The notes: a model not told the origin generated them from the sequence alone. DNA of 64,000 nucleotides from Paenibacillus sp. MZ04-78.2 (GCF_024213375.1 NZ_JANAVJ010000003.1:124001-188000), one strand, 5' to 3'; shown: positions 33,789 through 42,348, counted from the first letter of the stretch. Translations and numbers: made by a program.

Positions 33789-34386
33789 TTGGCATACCCC
33801 ATCTTTTATACAAATGATGTTCGATCTCCATGCAGTCCAATATTTTCCCGACTACAAAATCGATCATATCGTCTAATGTCTGCGGCCCTTGATAAAATGC
33901 CGGCATCGCCGGCAGGATACGTACGCCAAGCCTTGCCAGCTTCAGCATGTTTTCCAGATGAATCGCATGCAGCGGCGTTTCCCGCGGCACGACAATCAGC
34001 TTGCGCCCTTCCTTCAGCATCACGTCCGCGGTTCGCTCAAGCAGGTTGTCCGATGCGCCGTTCGCGATGCCCGATAGGGTGCCCATCGAGCACGGTACGA
34101 CCACCATGCCCTGCGTCCGGAACGAGCCGCTGGCCGTCTTCGCTCCGATATCCTGCACAGGCACGTATTCGAGCTTCCCCGGCCCGTTGCCCGATTCGAA
34201 GTGCAGACGAATGCTTTCCTGTCGCTTCGAGGCGTCCCAGCCGAGCTCTTCCTTTAGCACGCGCCAGCCTGCATCCGTTACGATCAGATGAACGTCTTCC
34301 CCCGCCGACAGCAAAAAACGGCAAAGCCGCACGCCGTACGCCGCGCCGCTCGCCCCGGTAATGCCGACTACCCACGGTCTTTTCAT
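33781..34386 (-). CDS. ubiX: Flavin prenyltransferase UbiX
   Basis: Makes the prenylated FMN cofactor for UbiD-type decarboxylases. 201 aa; VGITGASGAAYGVRL is the flavin loop, VVPCSMGTLSGIANG and VPRETPLHAIHLENM are family signatures. In a futalosine cluster it most likely serves the late MqnL/UbiD-like decarboxylation, whose gene is not in the window. Overlaps ubiA by 4 bp. Confidence 0.95.
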   Translation of the reverse strand: MKRPWVVGITGASGAAYGVRLCRFLLSAGEDVHLIVTDAGWRVLKEELGWDASKRQESIRLHFESGNGPGKLEYVPVQDIGAKTASGSFRTQGMVVVPCSMGTLSGIANGASDNLLERTADVMLKEGRKLIVVPRETPLHAIHLENMLKLARLGVRILPAMPAFYQGPQTLDDMIDFVVGKILDCMEIEHHLYKRWGMPNE

Positions 34387-35258
34387 CCGGTAAACACCAC
34401 CAAATCGATCAGGGTGAACACAAACAGCGAGATGCTAAGCGTACTGTTCATCGTAAAGAAGGCCGTATTTAATTTGGTAAGGTCTGTCGGCTTTACAATC
34501 AGATGTTCATACATCAGCAGAGCGTAAGAGACCAGCACCCCGATCAAGTAGACCCAGCTCAAATCCGTTAAAAAAAACAGGCTGATCAAACCTGCCGCAG
34601 TGACGATATGAAACCAGCGAGCGATGAGCAGCGCCTTAGGAATGCCGAACCGGGCCGGAATCGAATGCAGCCCTTCTTTCTTATCAAATTCGACGTCCTG
34701 CGTCGCATAGATGGTATCGAAGCCGGCCAGCCAGAAGACGATGGCTACGTAAAACACAAGCGCCGCCAGCGAAAACTCCCCTGTCACGGCGATCCAGCCC
34801 CCCAGCGGCGCGAGCGCGACCGTCATCCCCAGAATCAAGTGGCATGTCCACGTGAAACGTTTCGTGTAAGAGTAAAACACCAGAAAAAATACGGCAACCG
34901 GCAGCAGCTTCATCGCCAGCGGGCTTAAATGATAGGCCGCCCAGAACAGGCATACGAATGAAATGATAATAAACATGATAGCTTCTTTCGAAGAGATCAA
35001 GCCGGCCGGTATTGCCCGCATCGCCGTCCGAGGATTTTTAGCATCGAACACTTTGTCGATGACCCGATTCAACCCCATGGCTGCGCTCCGCGCCCCGATC
35101 ATCGCCAGCAAAATCCAGCCGATCTGCCCCCATGACGGAAGATGGTTAAAGCTTACCACCGAACCGAGGAGCGCTCCCATGAAAGCAAACGGAAGCGCGA
35201 AGAGCGTATGCTCGATTTTGATCATTTCCAAAAAGATTTTAGTCTTTCTCCATGCCAT
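34383..35258 (-). CDS. mqnP: UbiA-family polyprenyltransferase (probably MqnP)
   Basis: Integral membrane prenyltransferase of about 291 aa with eight to nine hydrophobic helices. Asp-rich motifs N-R-V-I-D-K-V-F-D after AAMGL and D-T-I-Y-A-T-Q-D-V-E-F-D bind the polyprenyl diphosphate through magnesium. Between ubiX and menG it is best read as the prenylation step of the futalosine route. The start is uncertain: ATG 35258 (MAWRKTKIF) with AAGGGAG 12 nt upstream is preferred over ATG 35270, which touches that SD. Confidence 0.88.
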   Translation of the reverse strand: MAWRKTKIFLEMIKIEHTLFALPFAFMGALLGSVVSFNHLPSWGQIGWILLAMIGARSAAMGLNRVIDKVFDAKNPRTAMRAIPAGLISSKEAIMFIIISFVCLFWAAYHLSPLAMKLLPVAVFFLVFYSYTKRFTWTCHLILGMTVALAPLGGWIAVTGEFSLAALVFYVAIVFWLAGFDTIYATQDVEFDKKEGLHSIPARFGIPKALLIARWFHIVTAAGLISLFFLTDLSWVYLIGVLVSYALLMYEHLIVKPTDLTKLNTAFFTMNSTLSISLFVFTLIDLVVFTG

Positions 35259-35262
35259 GTTG

Positions 35263-36003
35263 TCAGACATCTCCCTTAGATCCATTTGCCGCTTGCGGCT
35301 TAATGCCGATGTGAAGCGCCGCGATCCCGCCGGTCAGTGGGTAAGCCTCGACGCGGGTCAAACCGGTCTTTCGGAAAATGTCGGCGAGCTCCTTATGGTC
35401 CGGGAAGCTCTTAAGCGATTCCGGCAGCCATTTGTATTGCTCGTACCGTTTGACGATCAGTTTGCCGAGCAGCGGCAGAACCTTTTGAAAATAAAAATAA
35501 TAAATCGATTTGAACGGCTGCCAGGTCGGCTTGGACAGCTCAAGCGAGATAACCATTCCCCCGGGCTTTACCACTCGCTGCATTTCCTCGATGACCTTGA
35601 CCACATCGGGCACATTGCGGAGCGCAAAGCCGATCGTCGCATAATCGAACGAATGATCCTCGAACGGAAGCGCCATGGCATTGCCTTGCACGAGCTTGAT
35701 TTGCTTGTCCATACCGAGCCGCTTGACCTTTTCGTCGCCTACATCCAGCATGTTCTGGCTAAAATCAAGGCCTACGATATTGCCGGTGCCGCTCGCTTTA
35801 GCGAGGCTGATCGTCCAATCGGCGGTGCCGCAGCACAGATCAATCGCCGTTGCTCCCGGCTTGACGTTTATTTTCTTCATCGTAAAGCTTCTCCAGGCTT
35901 TATGCCGGCGGAAGCTCAAAATGTCGTTCATCAAGTCGTACTTCGGCGCGATGCTTTCAAAGACGGAATGAACGAACTGTTCCTTGGTCGATTTCATTTC
36001 CAT
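35263..36003 (-). CDS. menG: Demethylmenaquinone methyltransferase
   Basis: SAM-dependent C-methylation that finishes menaquinone (UbiE/MenG family). 246 aa; VHSVFESIAPKYDLMNDILSFRRHKAWR, DLCCGTADWTISLA as SAM loop, and FALRNVPDVVKVIEEMQRVVKPGG. Start ATG 36003 with AGGTGA 5 nt upstream. It lies between hepS and the ubiA-like gene, the same hepS-menG-hepT order as in B. subtilis but with three extra genes. Confidence 0.95.
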   Translation of the reverse strand: MEMKSTKEQFVHSVFESIAPKYDLMNDILSFRRHKAWRSFTMKKINVKPGATAIDLCCGTADWTISLAKASGTGNIVGLDFSQNMLDVGDEKVKRLGMDKQIKLVQGNAMALPFEDHSFDYATIGFALRNVPDVVKVIEEMQRVVKPGGMVISLELSKPTWQPFKSIYYFYFQKVLPLLGKLIVKRYEQYKWLPESLKSFPDHKELADIFRKTGLTRVEAYPLTGGIAALHIGIKPQAANGSKGDV

Positions 36004-36013
36004 AAGTATCACC

Positions 36014-36877
36014 TCAAACTTCTTGAGTCGCCCGCGGGGCCGATAAGTACCGGCGGAACGGTTCGCCGATCGACTGCAGCTCTTTGCCTAATTTCTCCGG
36101 CTCAAGCGCTTGCAGCTTTTCCTGAAGCTCCTTCATGCAGGCATCGAGCATTTGGTGCAGCTGCGGCGTTACCTTGTACTTCAGCCATAGCGAGCGCCAT
36201 TTTGCCGGGTCCGGTTCCTCACTTTGCAGCAGCTTCTTTTCTTCCCGTGTCGCCTGCTGCAGAACATGCCAAAAGCCCCAGCTATCCCGATACGGCTGAG
36301 ACGATTCGGACCGGACGATTTCCTGAAGCAGCACCTCGCAGCGGGTAAACATGCAAAGCACCTCGGGCCAAACGGTGTAAAACCGCTCCTCAAGCAGATT
36401 GGCGAAGGAAAGAAACAATTGCGCCTTCACTTCTACCGACTGCCGAATGTATTCATCGGCCGTAAGCTTCAGCTGCTTCATCTTGAGGTACAGGTTCATT
36501 TTGAGGCGGTTGGCTTCGCATATCGCTGCGGATAATATCCCGACTAAATCGATCTGTCCGGAATGAGACAGCAGGTAATAAAAACGGCTGCTGAAGTAGT
36601 CTCCCGCAAGCACCTTGAGCTGCCGGGAGCGGGCGGATTTCTGCTCCTTGGCGTCATTGGTTACGCTGACCATATCATGCGTATCCAGACCAAGCTGTAC
36701 AAGGGACGTCACAAGCGTGTAGAGCTCGCTGTGTCCGGCTAATGTGCTGTGTTTATTTAAAAAAGCATACAGAAGCCGGGTGCGGAATTCGGGAAAGAGC
36801 GGCAGATCCGTATGCTTTTGAATCATGTCATACTCCGTGTATTTCTTGGCCATCTCCGGAATCCGATAAGTGTTCAT
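36014..36877 (-). CDS. hepS: Heptaprenyl diphosphate synthase component I
   Basis: Regulatory partner of HepT that helps set chain length; it has no Asp-rich catalytic motif. 287 aa, mostly helical, with FPEFRTRLLYAFL and LVTSLVQLGLDTHDMV near the N-terminus and QLKVLAGDYFSSRFYYLLS, a typical HepS stretch. First gene of the hepS-menG-mqnP-ubiX-mqnA-hepT cluster. GGAGG is 7 nt before the ATG. Confidence 0.92.
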   Translation of the reverse strand: MNTYRIPEMAKKYTEYDMIQKHTDLPLFPEFRTRLLYAFLNKHSTLAGHSELYTLVTSLVQLGLDTHDMVSVTNDAKEQKSARSRQLKVLAGDYFSSRFYYLLSHSGQIDLVGILSAAICEANRLKMNLYLKMKQLKLTADEYIRQSVEVKAQLFLSFANLLEERFYTVWPEVLCMFTRCEVLLQEIVRSESSQPYRDSWGFWHVLQQATREEKKLLQSEEPDPAKWRSLWLKYKVTPQLHQMLDACMKELQEKLQALEPEKLGKELQSIGEPFRRYLSAPRATQEV

Positions 36878-36928
36878 ATGTAAGCCTCCGAACCGATAAG
36901 AAAAATCTCTTCACTCGCAATCTAAACT

Positions 36929-36943
36929 ATTATAGCATAATCA
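36929..36943 (-). promoter_or_regulatory. Extended -10 promoter of the hepS–hepT cluster
   Basis: TGCTATAAT on the minus strand (TATAAT 36929–36934) is an extended -10 element; the -35 region is poor. Confidence 0.55.
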
Positions 36944-36965
36944 AATTATTTTCGCATATCCCGGA

Positions 36966-37487
36966 TCAGCTTTTTGGAGTAAAACGCTCCTGCCATTTCG
37001 AGGTATACGTCATCCGAAAACGAGTATCCAAATACTGCTGCAGCTCTTCCGCGTTTCTGGAGCGGAATCCCGCTTCGTTCGGCAGCCATTTCTCCCGTCT
37101 GGCGTCCACCGCTGCGAGTGGCTGGGGATTCCCTTCCCGGTCCCCGGAAGCATCCAGCACGCGGACCAACACCTGATTGATATTCGTAGACGAAGCGAAC
37201 ATCATCGTCGGCACCTCGTACATATCGCTGAGCATGTCGGATTTTTCGCTCGTTTTTACGGCCAGCAAATCGATCGACACAACGGCATGATTAACCTCCA
37301 CCCGGCGAATTCTTAAATGGAGCTGCATCCTTGATACGACGTCAACAATATTGTTTTCGGATACGGGATGCGCCTTAACGCTTCGAAACACGCTAAAGCC
37401 CTCATCCAGCTGTGACAAATAAGACAAAGCCGACGCTACCGCTACCGATAAAGCTGTTATGATCAACAAACGGGGAGCCCATTTCAT
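36966..37487 (-). CDS. Conserved exported or membrane-anchored protein, unknown function
   Basis: 173 aa. One N-terminal hydrophobic segment (LLIITALSVAVASALSYLSQL, about 7–27) acts as signal or anchor; the rest is a soluble extracytoplasmic domain with RRVEVNHAVVSIDLLAVK and an SDMLSDMYEVPTMMFASSTNINQVLVRVL core. No catalytic motif visible. Lies between hepS and mtrB. I do not recognise the family. Confidence 0.7.
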   Translation of the reverse strand: MKWAPRLLIITALSVAVASALSYLSQLDEGFSVFRSVKAHPVSENNIVDVVSRMQLHLRIRRVEVNHAVVSIDLLAVKTSEKSDMLSDMYEVPTMMFASSTNINQVLVRVLDASGDREGNPQPLAAVDARREKWLPNEAGFRSRNAEELQQYLDTRFRMTYTSKWQERFTPKS

Positions 37488-37558
37488 CCCGAACCGCTTC
37501 CTCCTTTTGACGGGGTCCGAATGCTTGGCTTATGCCCTGTCTGTTACATTGTACAACG

Positions 37559-37582
37559 AAAAAAAGCAGGCTATGCCTGCCG
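37559..37582 (-). terminator. Terminator after mtrB
   Basis: GCAGGC/GCCTGC stem (37566–37571 with 37575–37580), 3-nt loop, seven T on the minus strand, 12 bp past the mtrB stop. Confidence 0.85.
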
Positions 37583-37594
37583 CTATCCGAAAAA

Positions 37595-37816
37595 TTATTC
37601 CTCCGTGTCGATCATGCCGAATTTCGTGACCACAACGGCTTTCCCGCGGATTTTGATAGCTGATGTATGTTCTGTAAATTGAGCGATCATGACCTCGCCT
37701 TTATCCAACTTTTCCGTATGATGAAACCGGGTGTCCTGTCCTCTCGTCAACCCAATGACCTGCACTCCGTTTTCCTTGGCTTTTACCACAAAATATTCAT
37801 TTTGATTCGTGTCCAT
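37595..37816 (-). CDS. mtrB: trp RNA-binding attenuation protein (TRAP)
   Basis: Forms an 11-subunit ring that, when loaded with tryptophan, wraps the GAG/TAG repeats of the trp leader and causes termination. 73 aa; [21 protein letters not shown] and [19 protein letters not shown] are near-identical in kind to the B. subtilis protein, including the KxR-type RNA-binding residues (K in EKLDKGE, K and R in IKIRG). Its target leader is at 27251–27331. No mtrA/folE precedes it here, unlike in B. subtilis. Confidence 0.95.
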   Translation of the reverse strand: MDTNQNEYFVVKAKENGVQVIGLTRGQDTRFHHTEKLDKGEVMIAQFTEHTSAIKIRGKAVVVTKFGMIDTEE

Positions 37817-37889
37817 CCTGATTCCCCCCCAGGGCTAATCTGTCCAATTACCTTTATCATGCAGAAAAATACTCGTGCTGTCAACTCAA

Positions 37890-37916
37890 GAGAAAAGCCG
37901 CCCTCTTAGGCGGCTA
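37890..37916 (-). terminator. Terminator of the PAP2 gene
   Basis: AGCCGCC/GGCGGCT stem (37896–37902 with 37909–37915) containing the stop codon in the loop, then TTTTCTC on the minus strand. Confidence 0.7.
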
Positions 37917-38832
37917 TCGTTTTCTCTGTCGCGTAAGCTTGATCTTTTTTGTTGTAGAACTCTTTGAAACGGCTCGGTATGAGCTTGGAAACCAGATGGA
38001 TGATCAAATCGGCAAGCTTGACGACACCGTAAGCGAACAGCATGCCCGCAATAACGTCGAGCACCCAGTGAATCTGCAAATACATCGTCGAGAAAATGAT
38101 CGCGGAGCAATAAGTAACCATCATGTATTTGAATATCCGGTCTTTTTCCCGAAGCGCCAACAACAGCATGGCAAACGAAATCGACGTATGCATGCTCGGG
38201 AAGCAGTTCATGACAGTGACCAGCATCTCGTTTTCCGAGGCGAAATTCCGCCCGAGCAAGTCAGGCTGCCCTTTGACCCACCATACCTCGCGAAGCAAAA
38301 TCAAGTTGTAAAACGGCAGGATGAGCGGGAACTGCATCAAGTGTCCGGATAAGGCGTAGGACATCATCTTTTTAACGCTCTTGGTCCAATAGCTTCGGAC
38401 AATGCAAATCCAGAGTGAGAGCACGAAGCCGTAGTTGTAAATCCATACCAAGATTCGATCGAGCAGCGGGTGGTTGATCGCCCGGGCCCATGACGCATCG
38501 TTGAGGGGAATGCTGTTCATCATGCTATCCCAAGTCCATGGGTGACGATTATTTTCAAACATCCAGTTGGCAATATCAAACCATATTCCTTTGCCGGAGC
38601 CATAGAAGTAAAAGAAGATGCCAAGAAGTGGGATTCCTACCACAAAAAAACGTTTCCAATCGACATCAATCTGATCTTTCCGGACGCCCATCAGACATAT
38701 AAAAAGCAAGACCCAGCATTCAAAACTCCAATTGCCGACCACGCCGATCCGCCAAATCAAAAAGATCGATGCCAAAATGCCGTACATCTTCCAATCGTTT
38801 GCGTTCGACCATCGTCTAAGTTTTTCTGACAT
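37906..38832 (-). CDS. PAP2-superfamily membrane phosphatase
   Basis: 308 aa with about six membrane helices. The phosphatase motifs are NCFPSMHTS (near 208–216; the catalytic His follows Ser-Met) and HWVLDVIAG (about 254–262), spaced as in the PAP2_3 / inositolphosphotransferase-like group. It probably acts on lipid phosphates at the outer face of the membrane; substrate unknown. Monocistronic, ATG after AGGGGGAG. Confidence 0.88.
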   Translation of the reverse strand: MSEKLRRWSNANDWKMYGILASIFLIWRIGVVGNWSFECWVLLFICLMGVRKDQIDVDWKRFFVVGIPLLGIFFYFYGSGKGIWFDIANWMFENNRHPWTWDSMMNSIPLNDASWARAINHPLLDRILVWIYNYGFVLSLWICIVRSYWTKSVKKMMSYALSGHLMQFPLILPFYNLILLREVWWVKGQPDLLGRNFASENEMLVTVMNCFPSMHTSISFAMLLLALREKDRIFKYMMVTYCSAIIFSTMYLQIHWVLDVIAGMLFAYGVVKLADLIIHLVSKLIPSRFKEFYNKKDQAYATEKTIAA

Positions 38833-38970
38833 TATCGGTAACTCCCCCTAAATACTGTACCTAACCTGCTTGCTGCATAACCATTTCTTGAAATAGGTCA
38901 ACTAAGTATATCAAAAAGACGAAGATTATGCTTCATAATTTTTTTACATTTAAGAAAACCTTCAGAATTA

Positions 38971-38998
38971 AAAAAACACGGGGCAAATGTCCCGTGTC
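38971..38998 (-). terminator. Terminator after the HPr-kinase-like gene
   Basis: ACACGGG/CCCGTGT stem (38976–38982 with 38991–38997), 8-nt loop, seven T on the minus strand. Confidence 0.88.
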
Positions 38999-39028
38999 GC
39001 TTGTGCTTCGCCAAGAAGCGCCGCTTTT

Positions 39029-39937
39029 TCACTCCTCTTGCAGACGCTTCATAAAATCCTCTGCCGCGCTGTAGCCTTGCTGTCGGAGATACCAGTTGTT
39101 GGCTGCCGCTTCGACCAAGCCAGCCACGTCCCGGCCCGGTTGAAGCTGGATCTCGATGTGCGGAATCTTGATGTCCATATAATCCGAGAACTTCGGGGCC
39201 AGCTCCAAATCGTTATTGAGCGCATTGTCCTGCCACTTTGTCAGCTCGATGTCGAGAACGATCCTCGTCTCGTCCTGAAACGCTTTGCGGCCGTACAGAC
39301 GGGAAACATTGATAAGTCCGATGCTGCGGAGAGCGAGAAACTCTTTTGTCTTCCCGTTATGCGTGCCGAGAAGCGTCTCCGGGCTGATCTTTTTAAGCAC
39401 CACGATATCATCGGCCACCAGCCGGTGTCCCCGCCGTATGAGCGTATGCGCCGTCTCGCTTTTACCTACCCCGGATTTGCCCCGGAGCAGAATGCCGATC
39501 CCGGATACGTTAACGCAAACCCCGTGTACGGCAATCTCCGGCGCCATCGATTTCGTCAAGAAAGCGTCCACCAGCTCGATGAATTTGGTCGTCGGCTGAG
39601 GCGTCCGCAATAAGGGGATATCCTCTTCCTCGCAATATTTCATCAAATATTTTAGCCCTTCCTGATTGCGGGTTACGACAAAGCACGGCGGATGATACTT
39701 CACGATGTTTCCGATACGCTCATTGCGTTCCTCTTCCGTAAGCGTATGTAAGTAAGTAATTTCTTTAAGGCCCAGCACCTGCAGGTGGGACTGCGAGAAA
39801 AAATCGAAATACCCGACAAATTCCAATCCCGGACGGTGCACGCTCGTCTTGGAAATCGTTCGATGAAGCTGCGTGGCCCCGGCCAGTACTTCCATCGAAA
39901 ATCGTTTTACCAAATCTTCTACGGTTACAGCTTTCAC
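39029..39937 (-). CDS. hprK: HPr kinase/phosphorylase-like protein
   Basis: 302 aa. HprK phosphorylates Ser46 of HPr, which then acts with CcpA in carbon catabolite control. The catalytic domain has H138 in the AVHGV block, the P-loop GKSGVGKS at 153–160, and HRLVADDIV. The usual signature RGxGI(I/V)NVxxLFG is changed to RSIGLINVSRLYG, and the domain beyond it is divergent. It also lacks the usual lgt neighbour. It may be the housekeeping enzyme or a second copy; which one cannot be told from the window. Confidence 0.8.
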   Translation of the reverse strand: MKAVTVEDLVKRFSMEVLAGATQLHRTISKTSVHRPGLEFVGYFDFFSQSHLQVLGLKEITYLHTLTEEERNERIGNIVKYHPPCFVVTRNQEGLKYLMKYCEEEDIPLLRTPQPTTKFIELVDAFLTKSMAPEIAVHGVCVNVSGIGILLRGKSGVGKSETAHTLIRRGHRLVADDIVVLKKISPETLLGTHNGKTKEFLALRSIGLINVSRLYGRKAFQDETRIVLDIELTKWQDNALNNDLELAPKFSDYMDIKIPHIEIQLQPGRDVAGLVEAAANNWYLRQQGYSAAEDFMKRLQEE

Positions 39938-40044
39938 CCGTTCATCCCCCTTCGCCTTCTACGACTATGCCAAACGGAATATGCTAACTAATTCTACATA
40001 AGAGAGCATTTCCCTCTTCGGCTTCCCAACCTGTGAATAGAAAA

Positions 40045-40091
40045 CAAAAATCGCTTCCTCCGACGGGATTCATCCGCGAAGAAAGCGATTC
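40045..40091 (-). terminator. Terminator after tRNA-Pro
   Basis: AATCGCTT/AAGCGATT stem (arms about 40049–40056 and 40083–40090) with a long loop, then TTTTTG on the minus strand. Confidence 0.75.
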
Positions 40092-40106
40092 GATCACAAC
40101 ATACTA

Positions 40107-40180
40107 TCGGAGTAGCGGGATTCGAACCCACGGCCTCACCCACCCCAAGGGTGCGCGCTACCAGACTGCGCCATACCCCG
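40107..40180 (-). tRNA. tRNA-Pro(GGG)
   Basis: 74 nt on the minus strand. The acceptor arm CGGGGTA pairs with TACTCCG (one G·T), the D-arm has GCGC and TGGTAGCGC, the anticodon stem CACCC/GGGTG encloses TTGGGGT so the anticodon is GGG, and the T-arm has GTTCGAATC. The discriminator is A and CCA is not encoded, so the Cca enzyme at 2929 must add it. Single gene with its own promoter and terminator. Confidence 0.96.
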
Positions 40181-40214
40181 AAAATGATCCCGGTAAAAAA
40201 ATCCGGCAAAGAAT

Positions 40215-40243
40215 ATTATATCTTATACCCTATCAATTGTAAA
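40215..40243 (-). promoter_or_regulatory. SigA promoter of tRNA-Pro
   Basis: TTTACA (40238–40243), 17-nt spacer, TATAAT (40215–40220) on the minus strand, 35 bp before the mature tRNA. Confidence 0.85.
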
Positions 40244-40259
40244 GGATTTTTCCAAAGAA

Positions 40260-40312
40260 AAGAAAACGCCCGAATCGCATTCGAGCGCCTTTTCGAGCCG
40301 GTGGACCGGCTC
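40260..40312 (-). terminator. Tandem hairpins and terminator after hbs
   Basis: First GAGCCGGT/ACCGGCTC (40295–40302 with 40305–40312), then CGCTCGAAT/ATTCGGGCG (40267–40275 with 40279–40287, one mismatch) followed by TTTTCTTTTC on the minus strand. Confidence 0.75.
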
Positions 40313-40344
40313 CATTATGTAGAAAGCCTAAAAGCCGCAAGAGC

Positions 40345-40617
40345 TTACTGGATTCCGTCTCTCAGTGCTTTGCCAGGTCTGAAGGCCGGGATTTTACTGG
40401 AAGGAATTTCGATTTCTTCGCCGGTTTGTGGGTTGCGGCCTTTACGGGCGGAACGCTCACGAACTTCGAAGTTTCCAAATCCGACCAATTGCACCTTATC
40501 TCCGCTTTGAAGCGCCTCGGAAATGGCTTCGAAGACGGCTTCAACCGCTTTAGTTGCGTCCTTTTTGGAAAGCTCAGTGGACTCCGCTACCTTATTGATC
40601 AAATCGGATTTATTCAT
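40345..40617 (-). CDS. hbs: DNA-binding protein HU
   Basis: Histone-like nucleoid protein, 90 aa: [29 protein letters not shown] helical base, [24 protein letters not shown] beta-arm with the conserved P of RNPQTG that inserts into DNA, and a [11 protein letters not shown] tail. ATG 40617 has GGAGGTGAATCGC before it. Placed between spoIVA and mtrB as in B. subtilis. Confidence 0.96.
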   Translation of the reverse strand: MNKSDLINKVAESTELSKKDATKAVEAVFEAISEALQSGDKVQLVGFGNFEVRERSARKGRNPQTGEEIEIPSSKIPAFRPGKALRDGIQ

Positions 40618-40722
40618 GCGATTCACCTCCCCCCGAAACAAACGAATCCTGTTACTTTCTTTGTTAACCGTTTCGCTGAAAAATATACATTCGGAACGAT
40701 GCAAAGGTGAAGAAACAAGATT

Positions 40723-40751
40723 ATAGTAATACAGGCGTTAACCATTTTCAA
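40723..40751 (-). promoter_or_regulatory. SigA promoter of hbs
   Basis: TTGAAA (40746–40751), 17-nt spacer, TACTAT (40723–40728) on the minus strand; a TATAAT shifted by 3 nt overlaps the -10. Leader about 100 nt. Confidence 0.65.
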
Positions 40752-40760
40752 GTGCAAACA

Positions 40761-40791
40761 CAAAAAATGCACCCTTCGGAGTGCATTTTTC
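40761..40791 (-). terminator. Terminator after spoIVA
   Basis: AAAATGCAC/GTGCATTTT stem around CCTTCGGA, then six T on the minus strand, 20 bp past the spoIVA stop. Confidence 0.88.
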
Positions 40792-40810
40792 ACGAAAAAG
40801 GAGAATCCTC

Positions 40811-42289
40811 TCACAAAATAATCGCAATGAGGCCGCCGGAGCCTTCGTTTATAATCCGTCCAAGCGTTTCCTGAAGCTTGTAGCGCGCGTTATCCGGCAT
40901 CATGGCCAGCTTGCCTTGAATGCCTTCACGTACGATCGAGTGCAGCGACCGTCCGAAAATATCGGATTCCCAGATTTTGAGCGGGTTGTCCTCGAAATCC
41001 TGCATCAAGTAACGAACGAGCTCCTCGCTTTGTTTCTCTGTCCCGATAATCGGCGAGAATTCCGACTCCACGTCAACGCGGATCATATGAATCGACGGCG
41101 CCGTCGCCTTGAGCCGGACGCCGAAGCGGGAGCCTTGCCGGATGAGCTCCGGTTCGTCGAGCGCCATCTCCTCGAGCGTCGGTGGGGCGATCCCGTAGCC
41201 AGTCGTTTTGACCATTTCGAGCGCTTCGGCGAAGTGATCATACTCGCGCTTGGCATGCGTAAAATCCTGCATGAGCTGCAGCAGGTGATCCTTGCCGCGG
41301 ATTTCCACGCCGACGACCTCCATAAGAATGCGGTCATACAGCTCGTCGGGCGCGTACAAATCGATTTCCGCGACCCCTTGCCCCATATTCATTCCGGCCA
41401 GCGCCGCTTTATCGATAAATTCGTATTCCTCGAAATGACTGACGACCCGATCCACGTCGCGGAGCCTGCGAATGTCCTGAACCGTCTCACGGACGGAGTT
41501 CTCAAAGCTGGAACGGAGCCAATGGTTCTCCTCCAACACCATGACCCAGCTGGGCAGATTCACATTGACCTCGTGAACCGGGAATTCGTACAGCACTTCG
41601 CGAAGCACAGACATCATGTCGTCCTCACTCATATTGGCAACGCTCATCGCCACGACCGGCACGTCGTGCTTCGCCTGCAGCTCGTTGCGCAGTTCAATCA
41701 CGGCATCGCTCTGCGGGCGGGTGGAGTTCACGATGACGATGAACGGCTTTCCGACTTCCTTCAGTTCGTTAATGATGCGTTCTTCCGCATCCACGTAGGA
41801 GGTGCGCGGAATTTCGGCGATCGAGCCGTCCGTCGTAATGACGACGCCAAGCGTCGCATGCTCCTGAATCACCTTGCGCGTGCCGATTTCCGCGGCTTCC
41901 TGAAACGGAATCGCTTCATCGAACCACGGCGTATTGATCATCCTGGGGCCATTCTCATCCTCATATCCTTTGGCGCCTTCGACTACATACCCGACGCAGT
42001 CGACCAGTCGAACGTTGACATTCAGTCCTTCAGCAACATGCAGCTGCACGGCATTGTTCGGTACGAATTTCGGCTCCGTCGTCATAATCGTCCGTCCGGC
42101 GGCGCTTTGCGGCAATTCGTCGGTTGCCCGGATCCGGTCGGCTTCATTCTGGATGTTCGGCAGCACGATCGACTCCATAAAGCGCTTGATGAACGTTGAT
42201 TTTCCCGTACGGACCGCTCCAACGACCCCCAGGTAAATATCCCCGCCAGTACGCTCTGCAATGTCCTTAAAGATATCCACTTTTTCCAA
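40811..42289 (-). CDS. spoIVA: Stage IV sporulation protein A, spore-coat ATPase
   Basis: Polymerises around the forespore with ATP hydrolysis and forms the base on which the coat is built. 492 aa; Walker A GAVRTGKS at 24–31 in a TRAFAC-like fold, VRLVDCVGYVVEGA as Walker B region, long middle domain, and a conserved C-terminus ending in GGLIAIIL that binds SpoVM/forespore surface. Two SigE-like promoters lie upstream, fitting mother-cell expression. Confidence 0.97.
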   Translation of the reverse strand: MEKVDIFKDIAERTGGDIYLGVVGAVRTGKSTFIKRFMESIVLPNIQNEADRIRATDELPQSAAGRTIMTTEPKFVPNNAVQLHVAEGLNVNVRLVDCVGYVVEGAKGYEDENGPRMINTPWFDEAIPFQEAAEIGTRKVIQEHATLGVVITTDGSIAEIPRTSYVDAEERIINELKEVGKPFIVIVNSTRPQSDAVIELRNELQAKHDVPVVAMSVANMSEDDMMSVLREVLYEFPVHEVNVNLPSWVMVLEENHWLRSSFENSVRETVQDIRRLRDVDRVVSHFEEYEFIDKAALAGMNMGQGVAEIDLYAPDELYDRILMEVVGVEIRGKDHLLQLMQDFTHAKREYDHFAEALEMVKTTGYGIAPPTLEEMALDEPELIRQGSRFGVRLKATAPSIHMIRVDVESEFSPIIGTEKQSEELVRYLMQDFEDNPLKIWESDIFGRSLHSIVREGIQGKLAMMPDNARYKLQETLGRIINEGSGGLIAIIL

Positions 42290-42348
42290 TGAGAATCCCT
42301 CCTACAGGTTGTTTAAGACGAAACTCGTACACGCTTTGGACTAGTACA

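Noticed and set aside
40781-42199. Long plus-strand open frame of 472 codons opposite spoIVA
   Set aside because: Antisense shadow of spoIVA; no SD, Arg/His/Asp-rich composition and no family resemblance.
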